Source of the DNA: Haloarcula salina
GTDB taxonomy: Archaea > Halobacteriota > Halobacteria > Halobacteriales > Haloarculaceae
Assembly (NCBI RefSeq): GCF_010119195.1
Contig: NZ_WRXL01000004.1
Location: forward strand, 186,001-250,000
Direction of reading: 5' to 3'
DNA: 64,000 nucleotides
Shown: one piece after another, positions 9,638-17,711 of the stretch
Layout of the letters: every line of letters starts with the position of its first letter
Position numbering within the stretch: the first letter of the stretch is position 1
Position numbers and translations under genes: made by a program
The notes under the pieces: generated by a model
Told to the model about the DNA's origin: nothing
Seen by the model: only the letters and a program-made list of their open reading frames with translations
Databases searched by the model: none

Positions 9638-10672
9638 TTAGGCGTCGTCGGCGATTGCCTCGCCCGCCTCCAGCCCGTTGCGGACCGCCGCGTGGACGCG
9701 CCCCCTCCCGGCCACCCAGTCGCCGGCGAAGTAGAGGTCGTGGTCGCTGGCGCGGGCGAGCAGGTCCCGGTCGACCTCGCCCTCGGGCTGGGAGTAGCGC
9801 CAGTGCTGGTGGTCGGTCCAGTCGGGTTCGGTGAGCCGCTCGTCGTCGAGCAGCCGCGCCGTCCGCTCGGCGATGTCGTCGACGAGGCGGTCGGGGTGCT
9901 CGTCGTAGTTCGCGACCGACCACGGCTCGTTCATCTGGACGATCAGGAGCGACTCGCCGTCGGGGACGTGGCCGTCCTTGCACTCCTCGCGGGAGACCCA
10001 GCCGACGTCGTGGTCCTTGTCGGCGTTGACCGCGCCGTACCACGGCACGTCGAGTTCGAAGGGGTAGTGGAGGACGCCGGCGACGACGGTCCGGTACGGA
10101 ACCGCGGCGACCGCTTCTCTGAGTGACCGGCAGTCGTCGTGGTCCCACCGGGCCTGTCCCAGCAGGTCGGCGGTCTGCGGGGCCGGCGGCGTCAGCAGGA
10201 CGGCGTCGTAGCGGCCGCGGTCGGTCCCGGCCGCGTCGGCCAGCGTCCAGCCGTCGTCGTGGCACTGCAGCGTCTCGACGCGGACCTCGGTTTCGACCGT
10301 GGCGTCGGTCTCGGCGAACAGCCGCTTCGCGAGCTGGGTGAGACCCGCCTCGTAGGTCCACTTGTGCTCGTCGGCGTCCCGACCGGGCTCGACGTCGCCG
10401 TCAGCGTCGAAGGCGTAGATCGGTTCCTCGATGTCGACCAGCCCGTCGGTCGGCAGGGCCTCGGTGACCAGTTCCGTCACGCGGTCGTCGTCGGCCTTGA
10501 GGTAGTTCGCGCCGTACTCGTACGTGCAGTCGGCCTTGCGTCGGGTGGCCGCGCGACCGCAGACGCCGCGGCTCTTCTCGAACACAGTCACGTCGACCGG
10601 CTCGTCACGGAGCGCGTACGTCGCCGCCGCGCCGGCCGCGCCAGCTCCGACGACCGCGAGGTCACGAGTCAT
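9638..10672 (-). CDS. FAD-dependent oxidoreductase, renalase/amine oxidase-like
   Basis: A 344-residue flavoprotein. The N-terminus has the dinucleotide-binding fingerprint VVGAGAAGAAATYAL with the following acidic residue in VTVFEKSRGVCGRAATR, and the C-terminus has the FAD-contacting stretch DLYFAGDWVAGRGRVHAAVRNGLEAG. Pattern and length match NAD(P)/FAD proteins related to renalase (for example EYGANYLKADD after the fingerprint). It lacks a signal peptide and should be cytoplasmic. The substrate is unknown. The gene is separated by 36 bp from rqcH downstream on the same strand. Confidence 0.9.
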   Translation of the reverse strand: MTRDLAVVGAGAAGAAATYALRDEPVDVTVFEKSRGVCGRAATRRKADCTYEYGANYLKADDDRVTELVTEALPTDGLVDIEEPIYAFDADGDVEPGRDADEHKWTYEAGLTQLAKRLFAETDATVETEVRVETLQCHDDGWTLADAAGTDRGRYDAVLLTPPAPQTADLLGQARWDHDDCRSLREAVAAVPYRTVVAGVLHYPFELDVPWYGAVNADKDHDVGWVSREECKDGHVPDGESLLIVQMNEPWSVANYDEHPDRLVDDIAERTARLLDDERLTEPDWTDHQHWRYSQPEGEVDRDLLARASDHDLYFAGDWVAGRGRVHAAVRNGLEAGEAIADDA

Positions 10673-10732
10673 ACGCGGGGTGTCGAACGGTGTGAGTAAA
10701 AACCCACCACACGACAGCGGGGCGTCCGCGAC

Positions 10733-11797
10733 TTAGCGGCCGCCGCGAAGACCCTGACTCATCCGGCCGGCGACGGCCAGCAGCGCCAGTAGGAGGCCGA
10801 CCTGTCGCACGGAGAAGCCCGGACCCGACGACCCGGTCGTGGATTCGCCCGCGGTCACGCTGTCGTCCTCGCCAGTCGTGACCGACTGGTTCGCGACCCG
10901 GAGGTCGCCCGCCTCCACGCCGTCGACGCTGACCGTCCCCTCGACCGCTTCGAACTCGGCCCGGACCGTGGTCTCAGTGCCCGGTGACAGTTCGACCGTT
11001 TGCGTCGTGACGCGCTCGCCGTCGACGGTCACGACGAACGTCTCGGTGACCGGCGACGAGCGCGTGTTCGTCACCTGCGCTCGGACGGTGGTGTTGAACC
11101 CCGAACGCACCCAGTCGGCCGTCAGCGACGCCGACTCGATACGCACGCCGTTCTCGTTCACCGTGGCGGCTTCGGTCGTCGCGACCGGCGTGGCCGTCAC
11201 AGTCTCGACCGGAGTGGGCGTCGCAGTTTCGGTGGGCACGGTTTCGTCGCTGCTCTCGTCTTCGTCGTCTTCGTCCGGCTCGACCGCGCCCCCGCCGTCG
11301 TCGGAGTCGCTATCGTCGTCAGAGTCACCGCCGTCGCTCGAACTTCCACCGCTGTCTGAACCGTCGTCGTCGGATCCGTCGGTCGTCTCGGTCTCAGTCG
11401 GCTCCGCCGTGACAGTCTCCGCCGGTTCTTCGGTGGGTGGTTCGGTCGCCGTCGCGGTTTCGGCCGGCTCCTCGGTGACGGTTTCTGTCGGTGCTTCGGT
11501 CGTCGTTTCCGTCTCGGTCGGCTCTTCGGTAGCCGTCTCCGTTGGTTCCGCAGTCGCAGTTTCGGTCGGCTCTGCAGTCGCCGTCTCCGTCGGCTCCGGA
11601 GTAGCGGTCTCCGTCGGTTCCGCAGTCGCCGTTTCTGTCTGCGTGTCCGTCGTATCGTTCACCAGCGATTCCGCGTCCGAGTTCGCGAGCGAAGCGGCCG
11701 CCGCCCCGTTCGCGTGGCCGGCGATCGGGAACGACCAGAGGGTAATGCCGAGGAGAGCCACAGATATCGCCAGAGAGAGCGCGCTGAGCTTCTTCAT
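10733..11797 (-). CDS. Secreted Thr/Glu-rich PGF-CTERM-like surface protein
   Basis: A 354-residue exported protein. Residues 1-35 form a Sec-type signal peptide (MKKLSALSLAISVALLGITL, then a small-residue cleavage region). Residues about 50-150 are a low-complexity linker of repeated ETATAEPT-like units, likely O-glycosylated, followed by a Ser/Gly/Asp/Glu-rich acidic spacer. A CARDB-like beta domain (about 215-305, SLTADWVRSGFNTTVRAQVTN) precedes the C-terminal sorting signal: GPGFSVRQ, one hydrophobic helix, and an Arg-containing end. This matches PGF-CTERM proteins processed by archaeosortase ArtA and lipid-anchored. It resembles the C-terminal part of the larger neighbour upstream. Confidence 0.85.
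   Translation of the reverse strand: MKKLSALSLAISVALLGITLWSFPIAGHANGAAAASLANSDAESLVNDTTDTQTETATAEPTETATPEPTETATAEPTETATAEPTETATEEPTETETTTEAPTETVTEEPAETATATEPPTEEPAETVTAEPTETETTDGSDDDGSDSGGSSSDGGDSDDDSDSDDGGGAVEPDEDDEDESSDETVPTETATPTPVETVTATPVATTEAATVNENGVRIESASLTADWVRSGFNTTVRAQVTNTRSSPVTETFVVTVDGERVTTQTVELSPGTETTVRAEFEAVEGTVSVDGVEAGDLRVANQSVTTGEDDSVTAGESTTGSSGPGFSVRQVGLLLALLAVAGRMSQGLRGGR
11400..11640. repeat. Thr-Glu-Pro coding minisatellite
   Basis: Degenerate tandem units of 24 bp (and half units) coding for ETATAEPT-type octapeptides within the secreted protein at 10733-11797. Synonymous positions vary between units, so the repeat is partly diverged at DNA level while the peptide pattern is kept. 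Copy-number change would alter linker length without breaking the frame. Confidence 0.75.
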
Positions 11798-11877
11798 ACC
11801 CGGACGTTTGTGAGTAAAGGATTAGTTACGGAGGTGCAAAGCCGGGGTTAGGTTGTCCCTTCCGGTCTTCGGGTGCG

Positions 11878-14800
11878 TCAGCGCCGGCGTCGTCCGTGAA
11901 CGAGGAGCGTCACGAGCGCGAGCGCAACGGCCACGTGCGGGACCGTGAAACCGGGACCGGACGCAGTCGCGGGATCGTCCGTCGTCTGTTCCTGACCGGC
12001 GCTCTCGCCGGTCGATCCCTGACTCTCTTCGACGCCGGTCCCGTCGGTTCCGACCCGGAGGGCACCCGCCTCCACGCCGTTGACCGAGACGGTTCCCTCC
12101 GTGGCTTCGAACTCGATCTTCGTCGTGGATTCGCCCGGTTCCAGCCGGACGGTCTTCGATGCGACCGTTTCACCGTCGACGGTGACCGTCAGCGTCCGTT
12201 CGACTGCCTCCTCCGTCGGGTTCTGGAACGTCGCCGAGACGGACGTGTTCAGTCCCGCCCGGACCCAGTCGGCCGTCAGCGCCGCGTTCGTGACGGTCGG
12301 TTCGACGGGCGTCGACGAGTTCGGGACCGCCCCACCTCCCACCGCGCCGGTTCCCGGCGCCACGACGGCGAGGGTCGACAGCCGTGGCGCGTCTGCCTGC
12401 ACCGTCTGGTCAGTGGCGTTCGCGGTGGCGTTCAGTTCGCTCCAGGTCCCGTTGTGGTACTGGAACACCTGCACGCCACCGACGTCGCTCCCCTCGGGAA
12501 GTGCCGTCTCGTTCACCGTCACAGTGTAGGTCGCGATACGCACGTCGGTGGCGTTTCCGTCGGACGTGACGGACACGTAGCCGAGCACGCCGTCGTCTCG
12601 GACGGCGGTCGCGTTGTCCGGCATCGCGTGCGGGCCCGACAACGTCGCGTTGAACGGCCCGCTCCCGTTGGCGAGCGACAGCGATACCGACGAGAGGGTG
12701 AACGACGGGGCAGCAGCGTCCGGACCGGTGAGGTTCAGCGACTGGTCGATCGTCGCGTTCGAGGCGTTCGCGGCGACGCGGAGGGTCACGCTGTCACCGC
12801 TCTGAGACTGCGTGACTGCGGGCGGCTCCGCGCCCCCACCGTCGGACGAGGTCCCGTCGTCGGAATCATCGGTGTCACCGTCGTCTCCACCGCCGCCTCC
12901 GCCGCCTCCGCCACCACCGCCGCCTCCGCCACCACCGCCGCCTCCGCCACCACCGCCGCCTCCGCCACTATTGGTGCTGGTGGCGGCTTCGACGGTCAGC
13001 GTTCCGGCGGAGACGCCGTTGACCGCAAGCGACCGATCCCCGCTGCTGTCGAACGACGCGCTGAGCGTGACAGTCTCCGTTTCGCCGGGACCGAGCGGTC
13101 CGACGGAACTCGAGTCCACGGTCGTTCCGTCAGCGGTCAGCGTCGCGTCGAACGTCCCGGACCCCGTTCCGACGTTTTCGACGGTCGCGGTCACGTCGAC
13201 GGCCTCGCCCTCGGTGACGGAGGTGCTTCCTAACTGCGCGTCGCTGACTTCGAACTCGGCGGGCGTCTGCTCGACCGTGATCTCGATCCGCTCGTTCGAC
13301 GTGCCGAACTCGTAGGTACCGGCCTCCTCGAACGTGTGGACGTATTGGTCACTGCCCGTCTCACCGGGGCCCAGCCGAAGGACCACGCCACCGACGGTCG
13401 TGTCGTCGACGTAGACGAGCGCGTCGCGCTGGCCCGAGACGACGCCAGTGTTCTCGCCCGTCACGGACAGCTCGACGGCCTCGCCCTCGCTCACCGTGGT
13501 CCGATTCGTTTCGACGGACGTAACCCCGATTTCGGAGGTTCCCACGATGACCGTCCCGGCGGGTTCGCCGTTGACCGTCACCGCGTGCTCACCGTCCTCG
13601 ACGTAACCGCCGTCACCCGTTTCGAGGACGTACGTCACCGTCACGTTCTCCGTCGCACCGGGCGCGATGGTCGGTTTCCGTCCGGAAGTGACGGTTACCT
13701 CGTCGCCACCTACCTCGACAATTATCGGGACGGCCGCCGTCTGCTCGCCGGTGTTCTCCAGTTCGACCCACAGCTGTGGTTGCGGGGTCGCCATCTGGCC
13801 CGTGTCGATCCGCGTGTCGAGCAGGCCTGCGTTGCTGACCCCGACCGCGTCGTCCGCGAAGACCTCTACCGTGCCTGCGGATTCACCGTTGACCGCGACG
13901 GCGTAGGACCCCGGTCGGTCGAAGGTCCGCGTGTACGACACGTCGGTCGATTCACCGGGATCGAGCGTCACCGCTCTCGTCTCCTCCTGATCCCCGTCCA
14001 CGGTGAACGTGACCTCGGCCGTTCCGCGCTGGTCGCCGTTGTTCGTGACGACTGCGGAGATGTCCACGCTGTCGCCCGCTGAGAGGACCTCGGCGCTGAG
14101 CGAGCGGTCGCTCACCGTCATCGACGGCGGTTCGGCCCCGCCGCCTGAGTCGGCCGGTTCGACGGTGATCTGCTCGCTCTCGCTCACGATGCCGAACTCG
14201 TGCGTTCCGGCGTCCCCGAAGGTGTGCACGTACGTCTCGGTGCCGGTCTCGCCGGGTTCGAGTTCCAGTTCAACCGCGCTGACAGCGCTCCCGTCGACGA
14301 AGGTCTCGACTATGCGTTCGCCGGCCAGCGCGCCCTCGTTCGTCCCGGTCACGGAGAGTTCGACGGTTCCGCCCTCGCTGACCGTGGTTCGACTCCACGT
14401 CACGTCCGTGATCTGGATGTCAGACTGGCCGACGACGATCGTGCCGGCGGGTTCGCCGTTGACCGTCACCTCGTGTTCGCCATTTTCTACGTAGCCGTCG
14501 TCGGTTTCGAGGACGTACGTGACGGTCTTGTTCACCGTTTGGCCGGCCGGGACGGAAGCCTCTCGCCCGGACGTGATAGTGACCTCCTCGCCGCCGACTT
14601 CGACCGTCAGCGGCAGGGTTCCCGCTTCACCGCCCGTGTTCTCCAGTTCGACCCACAGCTCCGGTTGCGGCGTCGACATCTGTCCGCTGTCGACCTGCGT
14701 GTCGATGAGACCGGCGTCTACCACCGCAACCGACGGGGGTTCGGCCCCGCCGCCGGAGTCGTCCGATTCGACGGTGATCGTGGTGTCCGAGTCGACGCGC

Positions 14801-15462
14801 CAGTCACCAGTCTCGTCGGCGATGACCGTCGCCGTCTCGGTGCCAGTCTCGCCCGCGTCCAGTTCGAAGGACTCCTGTCCGATCTGCTGGCGGTCTCCGG
14901 TTTCGGTGTTCTCCCAGAAGATGTCGAACGTCTCCTCACCGGCGGTACCGCCCGTGTTCTCCGCTGTGACCGTCAGCGTGACCTCCTCGCCCTGCGACAC
15001 CGTCGTCCGATCCGCGGCGATATCCGTGATTTCGAGGTCAGCCTGCTCGACGACCGTTACCGTCCCGGCCGAGACGCCGTTCGCGGCCAGATCGTACTCG
15101 CCCGGCTCGTCGAACTCGACGACGGCCACGCCCTCGTTCGTCGAGTCCGCCTGCACGTATCGCTCTTCCTGAGCGATCCGTTCACCGTTTGCGGTGATGT
15201 TCACGGTCTCCTGTCCCTCGGCGCTCCCCGTGTTTTCGAGGGTGAACCGAACGTCGATCCCTTCTCCGGTTGCAGCCTCGAACGGCGCTTCCGGTTGTTC
15301 GGGAATGGACGATTTTACCGCAGTCGCATCCGTCACTTCGATGTTGCTCGTGTCGTGGTTCGACGCGGCCGCGACGCCCGACGCCGCCAGTGGTGTGGTG
15401 ACTATCGCCACCACCGAGAGCGTCATCATCGCTGCCAACCACAGGCCCGTTAGCTTACCCAT
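11878..15462 (-). CDS. Large secreted PGF-CTERM surface protein with CARDB-like repeats and poly-Gly hinge
   Basis: A 1194-residue exported protein. The frame is open to 15597, but the Met at 15462 starts a clear signal peptide (MGKLTGLWLAAMMTLSVVAI, then an Ala-rich cleavage site before SNHDTSN), so it was chosen. The body holds about six to eight CARDB/DUF11-like beta-sandwich repeats recognisable by recurring ENTG, EPGETGTETYVHTF and ERTTVSEGE-type phrases. A run of about 27 glycines (residues about 832-858) and an acidic linker separate these from a PGF-pre-PGF-like domain, a further CARDB-like module (LTADWVRAGLNTSVSATF) and the PGF-CTERM signal (GPGFTVPHVAVALALV plus Arg tail). Probably lipid-anchored at the cell surface; ligand unknown. 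Confidence 0.88.
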   Translation of the reverse strand: MGKLTGLWLAAMMTLSVVAIVTTPLAASGVAAASNHDTSNIEVTDATAVKSSIPEQPEAPFEAATGEGIDVRFTLENTGSAEGQETVNITANGERIAQEERYVQADSTNEGVAVVEFDEPGEYDLAANGVSAGTVTVVEQADLEITDIAADRTTVSQGEEVTLTVTAENTGGTAGEETFDIFWENTETGDRQQIGQESFELDAGETGTETATVIADETGDWRVDSDTTITVESDDSGGGAEPPSVAVVDAGLIDTQVDSGQMSTPQPELWVELENTGGEAGTLPLTVEVGGEEVTITSGREASVPAGQTVNKTVTYVLETDDGYVENGEHEVTVNGEPAGTIVVGQSDIQITDVTWSRTTVSEGGTVELSVTGTNEGALAGERIVETFVDGSAVSAVELELEPGETGTETYVHTFGDAGTHEFGIVSESEQITVEPADSGGGAEPPSMTVSDRSLSAEVLSAGDSVDISAVVTNNGDQRGTAEVTFTVDGDQEETRAVTLDPGESTDVSYTRTFDRPGSYAVAVNGESAGTVEVFADDAVGVSNAGLLDTRIDTGQMATPQPQLWVELENTGEQTAAVPIIVEVGGDEVTVTSGRKPTIAPGATENVTVTYVLETGDGGYVEDGEHAVTVNGEPAGTVIVGTSEIGVTSVETNRTTVSEGEAVELSVTGENTGVVSGQRDALVYVDDTTVGGVVLRLGPGETGSDQYVHTFEEAGTYEFGTSNERIEITVEQTPAEFEVSDAQLGSTSVTEGEAVDVTATVENVGTGSGTFDATLTADGTTVDSSSVGPLGPGETETVTLSASFDSSGDRSLAVNGVSAGTLTVEAATSTNSGGGGGGGGGGGGGGGGGGGGGGGGGGGDDGDTDDSDDGTSSDGGGAEPPAVTQSQSGDSVTLRVAANASNATIDQSLNLTGPDAAAPSFTLSSVSLSLANGSGPFNATLSGPHAMPDNATAVRDDGVLGYVSVTSDGNATDVRIATYTVTVNETALPEGSDVGGVQVFQYHNGTWSELNATANATDQTVQADAPRLSTLAVVAPGTGAVGGGAVPNSSTPVEPTVTNAALTADWVRAGLNTSVSATFQNPTEEAVERTLTVTVDGETVASKTVRLEPGESTTKIEFEATEGTVSVNGVEAGALRVGTDGTGVEESQGSTGESAGQEQTTDDPATASGPGFTVPHVAVALALVTLLVHGRRRR
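12887..12967. repeat. GGC-type minisatellite coding for poly-glycine
   Basis: The plus strand repeats an 18-bp unit CCGCCGCCTCCGCCACCA more than three times, within a longer stretch of CCN codons. On the minus strand this is about 27 consecutive glycine codons in the large surface protein. The near-exact 18-bp units suggest recent expansion by slippage or unequal exchange. Confidence 0.85.
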
Positions 15463-15632
15463 GACTGGGCCGATGCCATTGTGGTAATTAGTTAGCGGGC
15501 AGCAATCGGCTGTTAAGCTGATATTATCCCGTTTCTCGACCGCTACCCGCGGTTTTCGGCTAATAAACCAAACTGGGTGGCCTGATTGGTAATGCACTCC
15601 TGGTGGCCCGGCGGACGGCCCCGAGAAAAGTG

Positions 15633-15646
15633 ACTATACGTATAGT
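15633..15646. promoter_or_regulatory. 14-bp perfect palindrome in intergenic region
   Basis: ACTATACGTATAGT is a perfect palindrome in the 305-bp gap between the start of the large surface protein gene and the end of elp3, about 170 bp upstream of the former. The rest of the gap holds no convincing gene; AT-rich stretches at about 15484-15491 and 15524-15532 could serve as TATA elements for the surface gene. It may be an operator or a hairpin at the 3' end of the elp3 transcript; the sequence alone does not decide. Confidence 0.4.
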
Positions 15647-15767
15647 GGCTGAAAACAGCGCCACGCTTTCGGTAACGTCCGCCCACTCGGCGCGCACGAC
15701 CGCGCGGTCGCTGTTCGACGACGTTTCGAAACCGGTTAGAATACGTCGTTCGGTGCTGAAAACCCGA

Positions 15768-17429
15768 TTAGAGGCGTTTGCTCACGTACGGTCCGTCCTG
15801 TCTGTAGCCGAGCTTCTCCCGGTAGTACTGCCGAACGCCGATGCCGGAGATGACGGCGATCTTCGGGAAGCCGGCGTCGCGAGCCAGCTCCTCGGCCCGT
15901 TCGAGGAGCTTCCGACCGTAGCCCTTGTGCTGGTGGTCCTCGTCGTCGCCCTGCTTCCCGACGCCCACCGCGTTGCCGTAGACGTGCAACTCCCGGACGA
16001 GCGCGGCGTTCTGCAGTTCCTGTCGGACGGGGTCGTTGGGGAACCGGAGCCGACAAAAACCGACCAGCACGTCGTTCTCGAAGTCCTCCACGGAGATGAA
16101 GTGCTCCGTGCCGCCGCAGGCCTCGTAGGTCAGCACGTCGAACTCGACGGTTTCGGCCGTCTCGTCGCTGTGGCCGGCCTCGCGACAGCGGATGCAGTCA
16201 CAGGACCAGCCGTGTTCGTCCATCCGCTTGCGGGCGAGCTGTCGGAGGTTCGATTTCCAGACGCCGCCCTCGATGAAGTCCGCGGGGATGTCGCGCTGGA
16301 CGCGCTGGAGACGGGTGTAGCGCGGAATCATGTCCTTGATCTCCGCGACCAGTTCGGCCGCCTCGTCGTTGGAGAGCGGCTCAAACTCCTCTTTGCGCCA
16401 CCAGTCGTAGGTGACGGTGCCCTCGACGACGAGCGTGGGATAGATCTTCAGATAGTCGGGACGGAAGTCCGGGTCGTCGAAGATGCGCCGGAAGTCCTCC
16501 AGGCACATCTCCCTGGACATCCCGGGCTGGCCCGGCATCATGTGGAAGCCGACCTTGAACGCCGAGTCCCGAAGCCTGCGGTTCGCGTCGATCGAGGCCT
16601 GCACGCCGTGACCGCGGTGCATCTCGCGGTTGATCCGTTCGAAGGTCGTCTGGACACCGACCTCGACTTTCGTTCCGCCGAGGTCGAGCATCCGGTCGAT
16701 CTGCTCGGGGTCGCACCAGTCCGGCTTGGTCTCGAACGTCGTCGCGACGTTGCGCACGTCCGCGGTCTCGTTCTCGGCGATCACGTCCTCGAGATACCGG
16801 AACTCGTACTCGTCGCGGTCCTCCGCGAAGCTCACGCCCTGCTCGGGCGACGGTTCGGCGTCCACGTCGAAGTCGTTCATCGCCTCCAGCGCGCGCTTGA
16901 CGAACCACTCCTGGTAGTCGTGGCTCCGGGCGGTCATCGTCCCACCCATCAGGATGAGTTCCGCCTTGTCGACGGGGTGACCGATCTCCCGCAGCTGATT
17001 GAGTCTGAGCGTGACCTGGCCGTAGGGGTCGTAGTCGTTCTGCTCGCCGCGGGCCGCCGCGGGCTCGTGGCCCGTGTAGGACTGCGACGACGAGAACTCC
17101 GAGTCGGGCCCGCCGGGACAGTAGAGGCACTTCCCGTGGGGACAGCGCTTCGGCGAGGTCATGATGGCGATGGGCGAGACGCCCGAGGCCGTCCGCACCG
17201 GCTTGCGCTGGAGGACCTCCTCCAGCACTTCGCGGTGTTCCTGTGGCGCGTAGTCGAGCAGCTCGGAGTTCTTCGGGACTTTCGGCGCGGAGTACTCCCG
17301 ACACACGTCGATCTTGGCCGACTCCACGTCGTCGCGCTCGACCTCGCCGGCGAGGATGCGGTCGACCAGCTCCGCACACACCTGTTGGAAGGCCTCTGTC
17401 TCGCGCGGGTCCGTCGTCTCGGTGCTCAT
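15768..17429 (-). CDS. elp3: Elongator-type tRNA uridine-34 modification enzyme Elp3
   Basis: A 553-residue protein joining a radical SAM domain to a C-terminal GNAT acetyltransferase domain, the arrangement of archaeal Elp3 that makes 5-carboxymethyl-type modifications on wobble uridine of tRNA. The iron-sulfur motif is CPHGKCLYC (C96, C101, C104). The sequence LILMGGTMTARSHDYQEWF and the long conserved core (GVQTTFERINREMHRGH) are typical. Further cysteines (CDCIRC) belong to the family zinc-binding region. GNAT features such as YGNAVGVGKQGDDEDHQHKGYGRKLLERAEE occupy the last 120 residues. No other Elongator subunits are nearby, as expected in archaea. Confidence 0.96.
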   Translation of the reverse strand: MSTETTDPRETEAFQQVCAELVDRILAGEVERDDVESAKIDVCREYSAPKVPKNSELLDYAPQEHREVLEEVLQRKPVRTASGVSPIAIMTSPKRCPHGKCLYCPGGPDSEFSSSQSYTGHEPAAARGEQNDYDPYGQVTLRLNQLREIGHPVDKAELILMGGTMTARSHDYQEWFVKRALEAMNDFDVDAEPSPEQGVSFAEDRDEYEFRYLEDVIAENETADVRNVATTFETKPDWCDPEQIDRMLDLGGTKVEVGVQTTFERINREMHRGHGVQASIDANRRLRDSAFKVGFHMMPGQPGMSREMCLEDFRRIFDDPDFRPDYLKIYPTLVVEGTVTYDWWRKEEFEPLSNDEAAELVAEIKDMIPRYTRLQRVQRDIPADFIEGGVWKSNLRQLARKRMDEHGWSCDCIRCREAGHSDETAETVEFDVLTYEACGGTEHFISVEDFENDVLVGFCRLRFPNDPVRQELQNAALVRELHVYGNAVGVGKQGDDEDHQHKGYGRKLLERAEELARDAGFPKIAVISGIGVRQYYREKLGYRQDGPYVSKRL

Positions 17430-17551
17430 CTGCGTTATCGGAACGTGGTCGTCTCGGCCGAATAAGCGTGTCGCTCGGGTGTCGCAGCGTGGACGCGTCC
17501 GGCCCGCACACGGCCGCCGGCTTGAATAGCGTCGCGGCCGTAGGCGGTGAT

Positions 17552-17686
17552 ATGGTCACGAACTCGGACGACGACGCGACGCCGGAGCGGCCGAAATTCC
17601 GCGGGTGCGTGTTCTGTTACGGCGCGGAGTGGGCCTACTACGGCGCGAAGACGGCCGCTCGATCGGTGTCCTCGGACGGCGAGTGA
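17552..17686 (+). CDS. 44-aa hypothetical protein with CxxC motif
   Basis: Small ORF divergent from elp3: about 15 acidic N-terminal residues, then the compact motif FRGCVFCYGAEWAYYGAK and a short polar end. The single Cys-x-x-Cys with aromatic residues after it suggests a metal-binding or redox micro-protein; a full zinc site would need a dimer or partner. The ATG at 17552 is followed by haloarchaeal codon use (third-position G/C). Function not recognised. It ends 26 bp before the convergent antiporter gene. Confidence 0.6.
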   Translation: MVTNSDDDATPERPKFRGCVFCYGAEWAYYGAKTAARSVSSDGE

Positions 17687-17711
17687 CCGACCGACTGCAG
17701 TGCTATTCGCC

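Noticed and set aside
5705-10126. A 1473-codon plus-strand reading frame
   Set aside because: It lies antisense to the transporter, HypE-like, RqcH and flavoprotein genes; its translation is Arg/Val/Asp-rich low-complexity, typical of shadow frames in GC-rich DNA.
12887-12967. Regular repeat considered as a CRISPR-like array
   Set aside because: Units are 18 bp without spacers and lie in frame inside a gene; it is a coding minisatellite.
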